Below are positions 31,093 to 40,052 of a stretch of DNA of 50,981 nt, piece by piece. Location: contig ONIG01000011.1 of NCBI GenBank assembly GCA_900317855.1, positions 1 to 50,981 of the forward strand, read 5' to 3'. The notes under the pieces are model-generated. The model was not told the DNA's origin. It worked only from the letters and a program-made list of their open reading frames with translations, and ran no database searches. Both the position numbers and the translations under genes were made by a program. Within the stretch, counting starts at the first letter, position 1. Each line of letters starts with the position of its first letter. This DNA comes from an uncultured Eubacteriales bacterium (GTDB taxonomy: Bacteria > Bacillota > Clostridia > Oscillospirales > Oscillospiraceae).

Positions 31093-31797
31093 GTGCAACA
31101 TCCCAACACGGCATGGAGTGACCCCATGCCGCGCGGCGCGCGCATCGCGGGCTGGGTGTATTTCCCCATCCATGCGGTCTTGCTGCCGCTGACGATTGGC
31201 GCACTGCTCATGGCGGTGCTCGGCAAGCTGCCGTCGGACGTGACGTGCAACGTTCTGTATTACCTCTGCGGCCTTGTGTTCACGCTCATCGCCATGTGGC
31301 GGTTTCTGCGCCGCAGCTTTGACACGATGGTCGGCAGCATCCTGCGCTGCATCGGCATGATGTTTGCCGCCTACGGCATCGACGTGCTGCTCTCGCTCGT
31401 GCTGCAGCTCGGCACGAGCCTCATCGGCGAGCTGCCCGTGCCGAACAACGACGCCGTGACCGGCCTCGCCCGGACGGACTACAAGCGCATGATCGCCGTC
31501 GCGGTGCTCATGGCGCCGCTCGTGGAGGAGTGCCTGTTTCGCGGCGTGGTCTTCGGCACCATCCGGCCGAAGAGCCGCTTTTGGGCCTATGCCGCGTCGA
31601 TCGCGCTCTTCTCGCTCTACCACGTCTGGCAGTATGTGCTCGTATATCAGGAGCCGAAGCTGCTGCTCTCGGCGCTGGCGTATGTGCCGGTGTCGGCTGC
31701 GCTCACGTTCTGCTATGAGCAGACGCGTTCGATCTGGCCGCCGGTGTTTTTCCACATGTGCATCAATGCGCTCTCGCTCACGGTGCTCGCCGGGTGA
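31093..31797 (+). CDS. CPBP-family intramembrane metalloprotease, 234 aa
   Basis: The GTG start at 31093 lies one base after the mutS stop with GAGGGG just upstream; ATG at 31126 is the alternative. About six hydrophobic segments are visible. The CPBP/Rce1-like motifs are EECLFRG (E145, E146, R150), FSLYHVWQY (the metal-binding His) and FHMCINAL near the end. Members are membrane proteases or immunity-like proteins (Abi family) whose substrates are rarely known. Its place at the end of miaB-mutS is probably co-transcription rather than a repair role. Confidence 0.85.
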   Translation: MQHPNTAWSDPMPRGARIAGWVYFPIHAVLLPLTIGALLMAVLGKLPSDVTCNVLYYLCGLVFTLIAMWRFLRRSFDTMVGSILRCIGMMFAAYGIDVLLSLVLQLGTSLIGELPVPNNDAVTGLARTDYKRMIAVAVLMAPLVEECLFRGVVFGTIRPKSRFWAYAASIALFSLYHVWQYVLVYQEPKLLLSALAYVPVSAALTFCYEQTRSIWPPVFFHMCINALSLTVLAG

Positions 31798-31804
31798 GGG
31801 CAGG

Positions 31805-31845
31805 AAAAAACCGCTGCTTTCCGGGATTGGAAAGCAGCGGCTTTT
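31805..31845. terminator. Bidirectional terminator
   Basis: Stem CCGCTGCTTTCC / GGAAAGCAGCGG with a 6-nt loop, flanked by AAAAAA (31805-31810) and TTTT (31842-31845). It serves the CPBP gene on plus and folA on minus. Confidence 0.9.
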
Positions 31846-31854
31846 CTATGCTTT

Positions 31855-32340
31855 TTATTCTTTCACTTTTTCGTACACGCAAAACTGATAGCCCACGCCG
31901 TCGTGCTCCGCGCGCGGCTCGGCGGATACGCAGCGCCACGCGGGGTCAGCGTCCAGATCCGGGAAAAACACGTCCGAGTGGGGCGCGGCGTCGATTTTCG
32001 TGACGTACACGCGCGTCAGGTGGGGAAACATCTGCCGAAACACGCTGTCCCCGCCGATGACGAAGCAGCGGTCATACCGCGCGGCGGCGGCGACGGCCTC
32101 GGCCGGGGAATGCACCACCTGCGCGCCGTCGATCGTGATGTTCTGCCGCGTGAGCACGAGATTTTCGCGCCCCGGCAGCGGCCTGCCGCCGGGAAAATCG
32201 TCCAGCGTGCGCCGGCCGACGATCACGGCCGCGCCCATCGTGAGCGCCCGGAAGCGGCGGCGGTCGGCGGGGATCACGAGCGGCTGCGTGCCCCTGGCCC
32301 CGATGCCCCAGTCAGCATAGACGGCGACGATCGCATCCAT
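31855..32340 (-). CDS. folA: Dihydrofolate reductase, 161 aa
   Basis: Typical chromosomal DHFR: the N-terminal AIVAVYADWGIGARG (usual I-G-x-x-G loop with Trp), IVGRRTLDDFPGGRPLPGR, then the FVIGGDSVFRQ NADPH motif. The acidic residue in the substrate pocket lies within PADRRRFRALT. It reduces dihydrofolate produced by ThyA, whose gene ends 12 nt upstream on the same strand. Confidence 0.95.
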   Translation of the reverse strand: MDAIVAVYADWGIGARGTQPLVIPADRRRFRALTMGAAVIVGRRTLDDFPGGRPLPGRENLVLTRQNITIDGAQVVHSPAEAVAAAARYDRCFVIGGDSVFRQMFPHLTRVYVTKIDAAPHSDVFFPDLDADPAWRCVSAEPRAEHDGVGYQFCVYEKVKE

Positions 32341-32352
32341 CTGCCCGCCCCC

Positions 32353-33186
32353 TTACACCGCGATGGGGATCTTCCCCGTGAACTCGCTGTATTCGTAGCC
32401 CTCGACGCGGAAGCTGTCGCGCGTGAAGGCGTAAAAATCATGCACGTCCGGGTCGATGAAAAACTGCGGCGCCGGTTTCGGCTCGTTTTGGATCAGCTGC
32501 TCGATGACCGGCACGTGGCGGTCATAGATGTGCGCGTCGGCGATGACGTGCACCAGCTCGCCCGCCCGCAGGCCGGACACCTGCGCGAACATGTGCACGA
32601 GCACGGCATACTGCACAACGTTCCAGTTGTTCGCCGCGAGCATGTCCTGGCTGCGCTGGTTGAGAATGGCGTTGAGCGTGTTGCCCGAGACGTTGAACGT
32701 CATCGAGTACGCGCACGGATAGAGCGCCATCTCGTGCAGGTCCTCGAACGTATAAATATTCGTCAGGATGCGGCGGGAGGCGGGGTTGTGCTTCAGGTCG
32801 TAGAGCACGCGGTCCACCTGGTCGAATTCGCCCTCGGGATACTGGTGCTTTACGCCGAGCTGATAGCCGTAGGCCTTGCCGATCGAGCCGGTCTCGTCGG
32901 CCCACTGGTCCCAGATGTGGCCGCGCAGGTCATGGATGTTGTTCGACTTCTGCTGCCAGATCCACAGCAGCTCGTCCACGGCGGTCTTCCAGTAGGTGCG
33001 CCGCAGCGTCAGCAGCGGGAACTCCCTGGACAGGTCGTAGCGGTTGACGATGCCGAACTTTTTGACCGTGTGCGCCGGGGCACCGTCGTCCTCCCAGCGG
33101 GGGCGCACGGCCTGATCGGTATCCCAGACGCCGTGTGTCAGAATGTCGCGGCAGTTGCGGATAAAGACCTCGTCTGCGTAGCTCAT
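32353..33186 (-). CDS. thyA: Thymidylate synthase, variant clostridial form, 277 aa
   Basis: The ThyA fold is clear: DTDQAVRPRWEDDGAPAHTV, FPLLTLRRTYWKTAVDELLW, then NQRSQDML, HVIADAHIYDRH. The catalytic cysteine lies in ALYPCAYSMTF. In canonical ThyA the Cys is followed by His and the segment reads PCHxxxQF; here it is PCA and the Gln is Met or Thr. The later GVPFN segment reads ANNWN. Such changes are, to my recollection, shared by a clostridial subgroup. The start at 33186 follows AAAGGAGCC; a longer frame upstream is rejected. It is co-transcribed with folA. Conversion of dUMP to dTMP is presumed; a related pyrimidine C5 hydroxymethylase activity cannot be excluded from sequence alone. 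Confidence 0.9.
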   Translation of the reverse strand: MSYADEVFIRNCRDILTHGVWDTDQAVRPRWEDDGAPAHTVKKFGIVNRYDLSREFPLLTLRRTYWKTAVDELLWIWQQKSNNIHDLRGHIWDQWADETGSIGKAYGYQLGVKHQYPEGEFDQVDRVLYDLKHNPASRRILTNIYTFEDLHEMALYPCAYSMTFNVSGNTLNAILNQRSQDMLAANNWNVVQYAVLVHMFAQVSGLRAGELVHVIADAHIYDRHVPVIEQLIQNEPKPAPQFFIDPDVHDFYAFTRDSFRVEGYEYSEFTGKIPIAV

Positions 33187-33221
33187 CGTTCGGCTCCTTT
33201 CAAAAAACACTTTGAAGCAAT

Positions 33222-33250
33222 AGTTTACCATACCGCGCAGGGGATTGCAA
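33222..33250 (-). promoter_or_regulatory. Promoter of thyA-folA
   Basis: Minus strand: TTGCAA (33250-33245), 17-nt spacer, TAAACT (33227-33222), 35 nt before the thyA start. Confidence 0.6.
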
Positions 33251-33388
33251 ACGACAAATGGCGAAAACGGAACGCGCCCCGGTTATTTGACAATTGGAAC
33301 AAAATCGTTGGATAAATTTGTTCAAATTGCGCGCGGGATTTGACGCACTTTTTGCACAAAGCCCATCCCAATTTTTTTCGCGGGATGC

Positions 33389-33394
33389 TATAAT
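33389..33394 (+). promoter_or_regulatory. -10 box of the SLH 5'-nucleotidase gene
   Basis: Perfect TATAAT at 33389-33394, 48 nt upstream of the ATG at 33442. The -35 at 17 nt (TCCCAA) is poor. Confidence 0.55.
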
Positions 33395-33441
33395 TAAAGC
33401 AGCGGAAACCCGGAAAACAAAACTGAAACGGAGGATAACAC

Positions 33442-35922
33442 ATGAAGCACACGAAGAAACTGCTTTCGCTGCTGCTGGTGCTGTGCCTGGTGCTGAGCCT
33501 GTCGTGCACGGCCTTTGCAGTCGACGAGGCAAAGCCGCTTGACGGCAAGACCGTCATCCTGCACTCGAACGACGTGCACGGTGCGATCGACCTGTACGCA
33601 GCCATGGCATCCCTGAAGGCCGACTATGAGGCCCAGGGCGCCGAGGTCATTCTGGCCGACGCCGGCGATTACAGCCAGGGCACCGTCTACGTCAGCGTCA
33701 ACAAGGGCGCCGACGCGGTGACCATGATGAACGCCACCGGCTACGACGTGGCCACCATCGGCAACCACGAGTTCGACTACGGCTATGCCCAGCTGGCGGA
33801 GAACATGAAAGCCGCCAAGTTCAAGGTCCTGTGCGCCGATGTGCTTGGCGCCGATGGCAAGACCATCTTTGACGCCAACACCATCATCGAAAAGGGCGGC
33901 GTGAAGATCGGCTTCTTCGGTCTCGAGACGCCCGAGGCCCAGACCAAGGCCAACCCCAAGCTCATTGAGGGCCTGAAGTTCCTCGCCGGCAAGGACGGCA
34001 AAGAGCTCTATGCCTGCGCGGCCGCGCAGGTCGCCGCGCTCAAGGAGCAGGGCGCCGACATCGTCGTCTGCCTCGCGCATCTGGGCGTGGACGAGAGCTC
34101 CGAGCCCTACACCTCCTATGATCTGGCCAAGAACGTGAAGGGCATCGATTTCATCATCGACGGCCACTCCCACACCGTCATGACCGCCGGCCCGAACAAG
34201 GAGGCCATCCAGTCCACGGGAACGGCCTTTGCCAACATCGGTGTCATCACCATTGACAACGCCACGAAGAAGATCGTCGGCAATGAGCTCAAGGCCGTCT
34301 GGCACACCGAGAAGAATGCCGACGGCAAGTCCGTCACCGTCGTTGACTACAAAACGCGCGACGAAAAGGTCGCTGCGGCCGCCAAGGCCATCATCGACCC
34401 CATCGACAAGGCCTATGGCGAGAAGTTTGCCGTGAGCAAAGTGGAGCTCAACGGCGCGAAGGCCCCCAACGGCAACCGTGACTCTGAGACCAACCTCGGC
34501 GACCTGATCACGGACGCCATGCTCTGGAAGATCCGCACGCAGGCGACGGTCTCCGTCCCGGCGGAGAACGTGGTCGCCATCACGAACGGCGGCGGCATCC
34601 GCGCGACCGTCAAGGCCGGCGACGTCACCAAGAAGGACATCAACACCGTGCTGCCGTTCGGCAACACGCTCGCCGTGGTCTATGTGACCGGCGCCGAGCT
34701 GCTCGAGGCGCTCGAGGCCAGCACGTACTGCACGCCGGAATCCCTCGGCGGCTTCCCGCAGGTGGCCGGCCTCCAGTTCGTCATTCTGACGGACAAGGCG
34801 TACGACGCCAATACCGATCCGTACCCGGGCTCCACGTATTATGGCCCCAAGACCATCAACCGTGTGGAAATTGCCACCGTCAACGGCGAAGCCTTTGATC
34901 CGGAGGCCAAGTACGCGGTCGTGACCAATAACTTCGTTGCCGGCGGCGGCGACACGTACTACGCCTTCGCGGCGGCGACCGACCAGTTCGACACCGGCCT
35001 GCCGCTGGACGAAGTGGTCATGGAATACATCACCGAGGAGCTCGGCGGTGTCATCGGCGAGGAATACGCCGAGCCGGCCGACCGCATCCTCGTGACCACG
35101 ACGCCGATGCTGCAGTACCTTGCGCTGACGCAGTTCGTGCTGGATGAGGAAGCCTACACGCCGGAGTCCTATGCTGCGTTCAAGGCGATTGACGAGAAGA
35201 TGACGGCGGCTGAGACTGCCGAGGAGCAGACGGCGCTTCTGCCGGAGGCCAAGGCGGCCGTCCAGGGCCTGAAGCTCGTTGGCAACACGTTTGCCGACGC
35301 ACAGAGCGGCTGGTATAAGCCGGCTGTCGACTTCGCGCAGGCTTCCGGCCTGATGGCCGGCGTCGGCGGCGACAAGTTCGCCCCCGCCGTCACAACGACC
35401 CGCGCCATGGTCGCCGAGGTGCTCTATGAGGCCGCCGGCGCGCCGAGCGTGGAAGGCCTGACCTGCCCGCTGACGGATGTGGCGCCCGACCAGTGGTACA
35501 CCGATGCGGTCATCTGGGCCTACAATGCGGGCGTCATCTCCGGCCGCGGCGACGGCACCTTCTGCCCGGACGACACCATCACCCGCCAGGAGATGGCCGT
35601 CATGTTCTACGGCTGGCTCAGCGGCGGCGAGTCCCTGATCGACGGCGAGCAGATCAAGACCGCGCTTGCCGACTTTGACGACGGTGCGGACGTGGCCGCG
35701 TGGGCGCAGGAAGCGGTCGCTTACTGCTACCTTGCCGGCATCATGGTCGGCAACGACGGCCACTTCAGCCCGCTCGGCAGCCTCGACCGCGCGCAGCTTG
35801 CGCAGGTGTTCTGCAGCTTCTACGAGGCTGAGCTGAACCGGGTCCTCAATGCGGCCCCGGATGCGCCGGAGCAGCCCTCCATGCCGACGCAGATCCCGAC
35901 CCAGGATCTGAAGGCGGCGTGA
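33442..35922 (+). CDS. Secreted 5'-nucleotidase/UDP-sugar hydrolase-family protein with SLH repeats, 826 aa
   Basis: A signal peptide (1-26, cleavage after AFA) is followed by a calcineurin-like metallophosphatase domain (about 32-330) with HSNDVHG, NHEFDYG, AHLGVD and GHSHT metal motifs. The 5'-nucleotidase C-terminal domain (about 340-540) has NGGGIRATV and the substrate-stacking NNFVAGGGDTYYAF. The last ~210 residues hold three S-layer-homology repeats (starting about 618, 672 and 745; the second reads LTDVAPDQWYTDAVIWAYNA). The protein is exported and held on the cell wall through the SLH repeats. There it probably dephosphorylates extracellular nucleotides for phosphate and nucleoside salvage. 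psuG, a pseudouridine-nucleotide gene, follows after a terminator. Confidence 0.92.
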   Translation: MKHTKKLLSLLLVLCLVLSLSCTAFAVDEAKPLDGKTVILHSNDVHGAIDLYAAMASLKADYEAQGAEVILADAGDYSQGTVYVSVNKGADAVTMMNATGYDVATIGNHEFDYGYAQLAENMKAAKFKVLCADVLGADGKTIFDANTIIEKGGVKIGFFGLETPEAQTKANPKLIEGLKFLAGKDGKELYACAAAQVAALKEQGADIVVCLAHLGVDESSEPYTSYDLAKNVKGIDFIIDGHSHTVMTAGPNKEAIQSTGTAFANIGVITIDNATKKIVGNELKAVWHTEKNADGKSVTVVDYKTRDEKVAAAAKAIIDPIDKAYGEKFAVSKVELNGAKAPNGNRDSETNLGDLITDAMLWKIRTQATVSVPAENVVAITNGGGIRATVKAGDVTKKDINTVLPFGNTLAVVYVTGAELLEALEASTYCTPESLGGFPQVAGLQFVILTDKAYDANTDPYPGSTYYGPKTINRVEIATVNGEAFDPEAKYAVVTNNFVAGGGDTYYAFAAATDQFDTGLPLDEVVMEYITEELGGVIGEEYAEPADRILVTTTPMLQYLALTQFVLDEEAYTPESYAAFKAIDEKMTAAETAEEQTALLPEAKAAVQGLKLVGNTFADAQSGWYKPAVDFAQASGLMAGVGGDKFAPAVTTTRAMVAEVLYEAAGAPSVEGLTCPLTDVAPDQWYTDAVIWAYNAGVISGRGDGTFCPDDTITRQEMAVMFYGWLSGGESLIDGEQIKTALADFDDGADVAAWAQEAVAYCYLAGIMVGNDGHFSPLGSLDRAQLAQVFCSFYEAELNRVLNAAPDAPEQPSMPTQIPTQDLKAA

Positions 35923-35941
35923 CCGATCACCGATACCCAAT

Positions 35942-35971
35942 AAAGGAGACCGCTGCAGCGGTCTCCTTTTT
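35942..35971 (+). terminator. Terminator of the SLH 5'-nucleotidase gene
   Basis: Perfect 28-bp palindrome with arms AAAGGAGACCGCTG and its complement, ending in TTTTT, 20 nt after the stop. Confidence 0.85.
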
Positions 35972-36008
35972 GCACATTTTTGACGGTGTTTGTGCTGCCG
36001 GATTATGC

Positions 36009-36036
36009 TTGACAATTCCGGAAAACCTTTTACAAT
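36009..36036 (+). promoter_or_regulatory. Promoter of psuG
   Basis: Consensus TTGACA (36009-36014), 16-nt spacer, TACAAT (36031-36036); the ATG is at 36081 with AAGGAGG (36066-36072) before it. Confidence 0.8.
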
Positions 36037-36080
36037 ATAGGCGAACCAATCTGACCGACGCAACCAAGGAGGTTTTCACT

Positions 36081-36994
<914 letters not shown>

Positions 36995-36998
<4 letters not shown>

Positions 36999-37174
36999 AG
37001 GGCGGTGCGTGGCTCGTGCTCGCGGTGTCCGCGCTGATGGGGCTCGGTCTCACCATCGGGGCCATCGCCTCGCGCCGGCAGATGAGCACCGCCGTCGTCG
37101 TGGTGCTGTGTCTTGTCGGCATCGGCATCGTGCTCGTCGGCGCGGTGCTGAGCATCGGCATCGGGGTATTGTGA
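36995..37174 (+). CDS. Small membrane protein, 59 aa, translationally coupled to psuG
   Basis: ATG at 36995 overlaps the psuG stop as ATGA. The 59 codons encode two hydrophobic helices (about 4-25 and 33-58) joined by a short basic turn (SRRQMST). No family is recognised. The overlap, the clean stop and a terminator 25 nt later support a real gene translated by termination-reinitiation. A two-helix protein this small might be a membrane partner or regulator; there is no direct evidence of function. Confidence 0.6.
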
Positions 37175-37196
37175 GCGCGCGAAACTGCATAATGGT

Positions 37197-37232
37197 AAAA
37201 AACACCGCAGGCCGGTCGGCCTGCGGTGTTTT
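37197..37232. terminator. Bidirectional terminator
   Basis: Stem AACACCGCAGGCCG / CGGCCTGCGGTGTT with a 2-nt central spacer, flanked by an A run (37197-37202) and TTTT (37229-37232). It serves psuG plus the small gene and, on minus, cysE. Confidence 0.85.
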
Positions 37233-37245
37233 GTGTATTTATGCC

Positions 37246-38148
37246 TTATTTCTCGTCGCCGGGCTTCGGCTGCGCGACACGGAAGATCATGCGCGGGGTC
37301 TCGGTGCTGGCCTTCGTATTCGGGGCCACGGACTCGGTAATGAACGAGTTGCCGCCGATGACGGAGTTGGCGCCGATGACGGTCTTGCCGCCGAGGATGG
37401 ACGCGCCGGAGTAGATCGTGGCGTTGTCGCCGACGGTGGGGTGGCGCTTACCGGTCACGGCGTGGCCATGGCGCGGGCTGAGCGCGCCGAGCGTCACGCC
37501 CTGATAGAGCTTGACGTGGTCGCCGATGATCGTTGTCTCGCCGACGACGATGCCGGTGCCGTGGTCGATGAAGAAATACTCGCCGATCTGCGCACCGGGG
37601 TTGATGTCGATGCCGGTCGCGCCGTGGGCGTACTCGCTCATGATGCGCGGGATGAGTGGGACCTTGCTCTCATAGAGCTCGTGCGCCACGCGGTAGACGA
37701 AGATCGCGTACAGACCGGGGTAGGAGAAGATGACCTCCTCCTTGCTGCCGGCGGCGGGGTCGCCGTCGAAGTTTGCGGCCACGTCCTTCATGAGCATGGC
37801 CTGGATCTGCGGCAGACGGCAAAGGAACCGGTCGCACACGGCGCTCGTGCGCTCGCGCAGCTCGGTCTCGTCCTTGATCGTGTTGGAAAACGCCAGATGC
37901 ACCTGCTCGCAGAGGTCGGTGTAGATCTCGCCGAGCAGGAACTCCGCAAATGTCTCGGCCGAGACGTGCGACACCGTGCCGCCCGCGAAATATGCCGGGA
38001 AGAACACCTTCTGCAGGTTCTCAATGATCTTGATGATGACCTTGCGGTCGGGCATGCGCAGCTGCTCGCTGTACATGGGTACCTCGGCCGTCTCGTAGCC
38101 GTTGGCGATCTGCGCCGCGACGGCGTGCAGCAAACTTTTTTGCGTCAT
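37246..38148 (-). CDS. cysE: Serine O-acetyltransferase, 300 aa
   Basis: An N-terminal helical region (about 1-170) is followed by a left-handed beta-helix of hexapeptide repeats: GIDINPGAQIGEYFFIDHGT, VVGETTIIGDHVKLYQGVTL, then NATIYSGASILGGKTVIGAN. The HGTGIVVGE catalytic His and the acetyl-CoA groove match serine acetyltransferases of the longer EpsC/CysE-like type (~300 residues). It makes O-acetylserine, the carbon skeleton for cysteine. The start at 38148 follows an AAGGAG box. No cysK lies beside it. Upstream lies a leader with a cysteine-rich peptide and an intrinsic terminator (38189-38366), indicating control by cysteine supply. Confidence 0.92.
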   Translation of the reverse strand: MTQKSLLHAVAAQIANGYETAEVPMYSEQLRMPDRKVIIKIIENLQKVFFPAYFAGGTVSHVSAETFAEFLLGEIYTDLCEQVHLAFSNTIKDETELRERTSAVCDRFLCRLPQIQAMLMKDVAANFDGDPAAGSKEEVIFSYPGLYAIFVYRVAHELYESKVPLIPRIMSEYAHGATGIDINPGAQIGEYFFIDHGTGIVVGETTIIGDHVKLYQGVTLGALSPRHGHAVTGKRHPTVGDNATIYSGASILGGKTVIGANSVIGGNSFITESVAPNTKASTETPRMIFRVAQPKPGDEK

Positions 38149-38188
38149 GATGGGGACACTCCTTCTTCTTTCACATAGCGCCACAGGC

Positions 38189-38221
38189 AAAAAACGCAGG
38201 AAGCGCGCGGCTTCCTGCGTT
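38189..38221 (-). terminator. Attenuator terminator in the cysE leader
   Basis: Minus strand: stem ACGCAGGAAGC / GCTTCCTGCGT (11 bp, loop CGCGC-type) followed by TTTTTT (38194-38189). It is 41 nt before the cysE start codon and 53 nt after the leader-peptide stop. Because it lies between promoter and gene it must be bypassed for cysE expression. Confidence 0.85.
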
Positions 38222-38288
38222 GCAAAACCATGTGGATGCATGACGGACGCACCTTTTAGGCGCGGCCGTGGGTTTACCGGCAGAAAGC
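38210..38288 (-). promoter_or_regulatory. Antiterminator pairing of the cysE attenuator
   Basis: GCTTTCTGC (38288-38280, codons 27-29 of the leader peptide) can pair over nine consecutive positions with GCAGGAAGC (38218-38210), the 5' arm of the terminator; eight pairs are Watson-Crick and one is G-U. A ribosome stalled at the Cys codons 18-20 leaves this arm free, so the antiterminator forms. A ribosome reaching the stop codon covers it and the terminator forms. Structures are read by eye only. Confidence 0.7.
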
Positions 38289-38366
38289 GACACTTCTTTG
38301 CGCACGACAACAACAGGTCGTCGGACATGCCGCGACCCGGATGCTGCTGCAGCTGCAAAGACGCAT
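38274..38366 (-). CDS. Cysteine-rich leader peptide of cysE, 30 aa
   Basis: ATG at 38366 has AAGGAG (38380-38375) 8 nt upstream; the frame ends TAA at 38274. Seven of 30 residues are cysteine (4, 6, 14, 18, 19, 20, 29), with three consecutive TGT codons at 18-20 in a genome region that otherwise favours TGC. The peptide starts MRLCSCSS and has PTTCCCR in the middle. It is too short for standard gene calls. Position, codon content and the downstream competing hairpins fit a regulatory leader peptide whose translation senses charged tRNA-Cys, not a functional product. Confidence 0.8.
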   Translation of the reverse strand: MRLCSCSSIRVAACPTTCCCRAQRSVAFCR

Positions 38367-38418
38367 GGCTCAGGCTCCTTCCGGTTCATTTCCCCCGCTT
38401 AAGGGGAATTCCTCTTCT

Positions 38419-38447
38419 TGTATAACACGATATGCCGCGCTTGTCAA
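38419..38447 (-). promoter_or_regulatory. Promoter of the cysE leader
   Basis: Minus strand: consensus TTGACA (38447-38442), 17-nt spacer, TATACA (38424-38419). Transcription should begin near 38412, giving a ~46-nt stretch before the leader peptide. The -35 lies only 12 nt beyond the stop of the upstream DUF896 gene. Confidence 0.85.
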
Positions 38448-38459
38448 GTGCGTGACGGC

Positions 38460-38666
38460 TCAGGGCTTTTTCTTCGGCAGCTTCGTGATGCGGCCGTCGC
38501 CGTGGTCGATGTACGTGTTTTCGAGCACGTCGATCGTGCTGCGGCGCCAGTCGGCGATGTATTCCTCGCGCAGCGCCTTGCGCTCGGCCTGTTCGTCGGG
38601 CGTCAGGTCACGCTCGCGCGCGATGCGCGTCAGCTCGCTGATGCGGTCCATCTTTTCCTGTGTCAA
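38460..38666 (-). CDS. DUF896 (UPF0291, YnzC-like) protein, 68 aa
   Basis: Small helical protein: ISELTRIARERDLTPDEQAE and LREEYIADWRRS match the two-helix DUF896 fold, followed by a charged end (RITKLPKKKP). The function is not established; Bacillus YnzC is under SOS control. A TTG start at 38666 is preferred because AGGAGA lies ~9 nt upstream; an ATG five codons in is the alternative. It follows the UPF0210 gene by 15 nt. No terminator separates it from the cysE promoter, so readthrough into the attenuator is possible. Confidence 0.8.
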   Translation of the reverse strand: MTQEKMDRISELTRIARERDLTPDEQAERKALREEYIADWRRSTIDVLENTYIDHGDGRITKLPKKKP

Positions 38667-38681
38667 GGCTGGATTCTCCTC

Positions 38682-40040
38682 TCAATTTTTCAGGCTGTGC
38701 AGCGGGGCGGGGATGCGCCCGCCGCGGGCGATGAAGTCGGCCGCGCTGCAGCGGTTGACCGGCATGACCGGCGCGCTGCCGAGCAGGCCGCCGAACGCCA
38801 CCGTGTCGCCCACCTGTTTGCCGGGCGCGGGGATGATGCGCACGGCGGTGGTTTTATTGTTGATCATGCCGATGGCGGCCTCGTCCGCGATGATGGCGGA
38901 GATCGTCTCGGCCGGCGTGTCGCCGGGCACGGCGATCATGTCCAGGCCCACGGAGCACACGCACGTCATGGCCTCGAGCTTTTCGATCGTCAGGCGGCCG
39001 GCCTCGGCCGCGGCGATCATGCCGGCGTCCTCCGACACGGGGATGAACGCGCCCGAGAGCCCGCCGACGTGGGACGAGGCCATGACGCCGCCTTTTTTCA
39101 CCGCGTCGTTGAGCAGCGCGAGCGCCGCCGTGGTGCCGGGCCCGCCGACGGACTCCAGCCCCATCTCCTCGAGCACGGCGGCCACACTGTCGCCGACGGC
39201 GGGCGTCGGTGCGAGCGACAGGTCCACGATGCCGAACGGCACGCCCAGCCGCGCGGATGCCTCCTGCGCTACGAGCTGGCCCATGCGCGTGATGCGGAAG
39301 GCCGTCTTTTTCACCGTCTCGGCCACGACGTCGAACGGCTGGCCGTGCACGCTTTGCAGCGCGTGCTGCACCACGCCCGGCCCGGACACGCCGACGTGCA
39401 CCTCACACTCCGGCTCGCCCACGCCGTGGAATGCCCCGGCCATGAAGGGGTTGTCCTCCACGGCGTTGGCAAAGACCACGAGCTTGGCGCAGGCCATGCC
39501 GCCCTGATTCGCCGTGAGCGCGGCGGCGCGCTTGACGGTGCGGCCCATCTCGGCCACGGCGTCCATGTTGATGCCCGCGCGCGTGGAGCCGACGTTCACA
39601 CTGGAACAGACCAGCTCCGTCTCCGCCAGCGCCTCCGGGATGGAGGCGATGAGTACGCGGTCGGCCTCCGTCATGCCCTTGTGCACGAGCGCGGAAAAGC
39701 CGCCGAGGAAGTTGACGCCGATCTCGTGCGCGGCGCGGTCGAGCGCTTTGGCATACGGCACATAGGACTGCGCGCCCGTGCCCGCCGCGACGAGCGAGAT
39801 GGGCGTGACGGACACGCGCTTATTCACGATCGGGATGCCGAACTCGGCCTCGATGTCCTCGCCCGTGCGCACAAGATTGCCCGCGAGGCGGCAGATCTTG
39901 TCGTACACCTTCGTGCAGCTGCGGTCGATATCTGTGTCCGCGCAGTCGAGCAGAGAGATGCCCATCGTGATGGTGCGGATGTCGAGGTGCTGCTGGTCGA
40001 TCATGGCGATCGTCTGCAAAATTTCACTGCGGTTGATCAT
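38682..40040 (-). CDS. UPF0210 (PFL-family, DUF711) protein, 452 aa
   Basis: The N-terminal [20 protein letters not shown] followed by MGISLLDC, the [14 protein letters not shown] block and [20 protein letters not shown] identify the UPF0210/DUF711 family, related in fold to glycyl-radical enzymes but without a described reaction. It almost always sits next to an ACT-domain protein, as here (12 nt downstream of the ACT gene), which suggests a shared ligand-controlled function. The length is typical. Confidence 0.9.
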   Translation of the reverse strand: MINRSEILQTIAMIDQQHLDIRTITMGISLLDCADTDIDRSCTKVYDKICRLAGNLVRTGEDIEAEFGIPIVNKRVSVTPISLVAAGTGAQSYVPYAKALDRAAHEIGVNFLGGFSALVHKGMTEADRVLIASIPEALAETELVCSSVNVGSTRAGINMDAVAEMGRTVKRAAALTANQGGMACAKLVVFANAVEDNPFMAGAFHGVGEPECEVHVGVSGPGVVQHALQSVHGQPFDVVAETVKKTAFRITRMGQLVAQEASARLGVPFGIVDLSLAPTPAVGDSVAAVLEEMGLESVGGPGTTAALALLNDAVKKGGVMASSHVGGLSGAFIPVSEDAGMIAAAEAGRLTIEKLEAMTCVCSVGLDMIAVPGDTPAETISAIIADEAAIGMINNKTTAVRIIPAPGKQVGDTVAFGGLLGSAPVMPVNRCSAADFIARGGRIPAPLHSLKN

Positions 40041-40052
40041 GGCTGTGTCCCC

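Noticed and set aside
27021..31250. Very long open frame on the minus strand opposite miaB-mutS (about 1400 codons)
   Set aside because: It is exactly antisense to two clear genes, has an Arg/His/Val/Ala-rich composition typical of antisense of GC-rich codons, no ribosome-binding site and no recognisable domain.
38149..38358. N-terminal extension of serine acetyltransferase upstream of 38148
   Set aside because: The frame stays open, but it runs through the terminator stem and overlaps the leader peptide in another frame; a good ribosome-binding site favours the start at 38148.
38149..38412. T-box riboswitch in the cysE leader
   Set aside because: No T-box consensus (a TGGNACCGCG-like sequence) or stem I specifier structure could be found; the leader instead has a translated Cys-rich ORF and a simple antiterminator.
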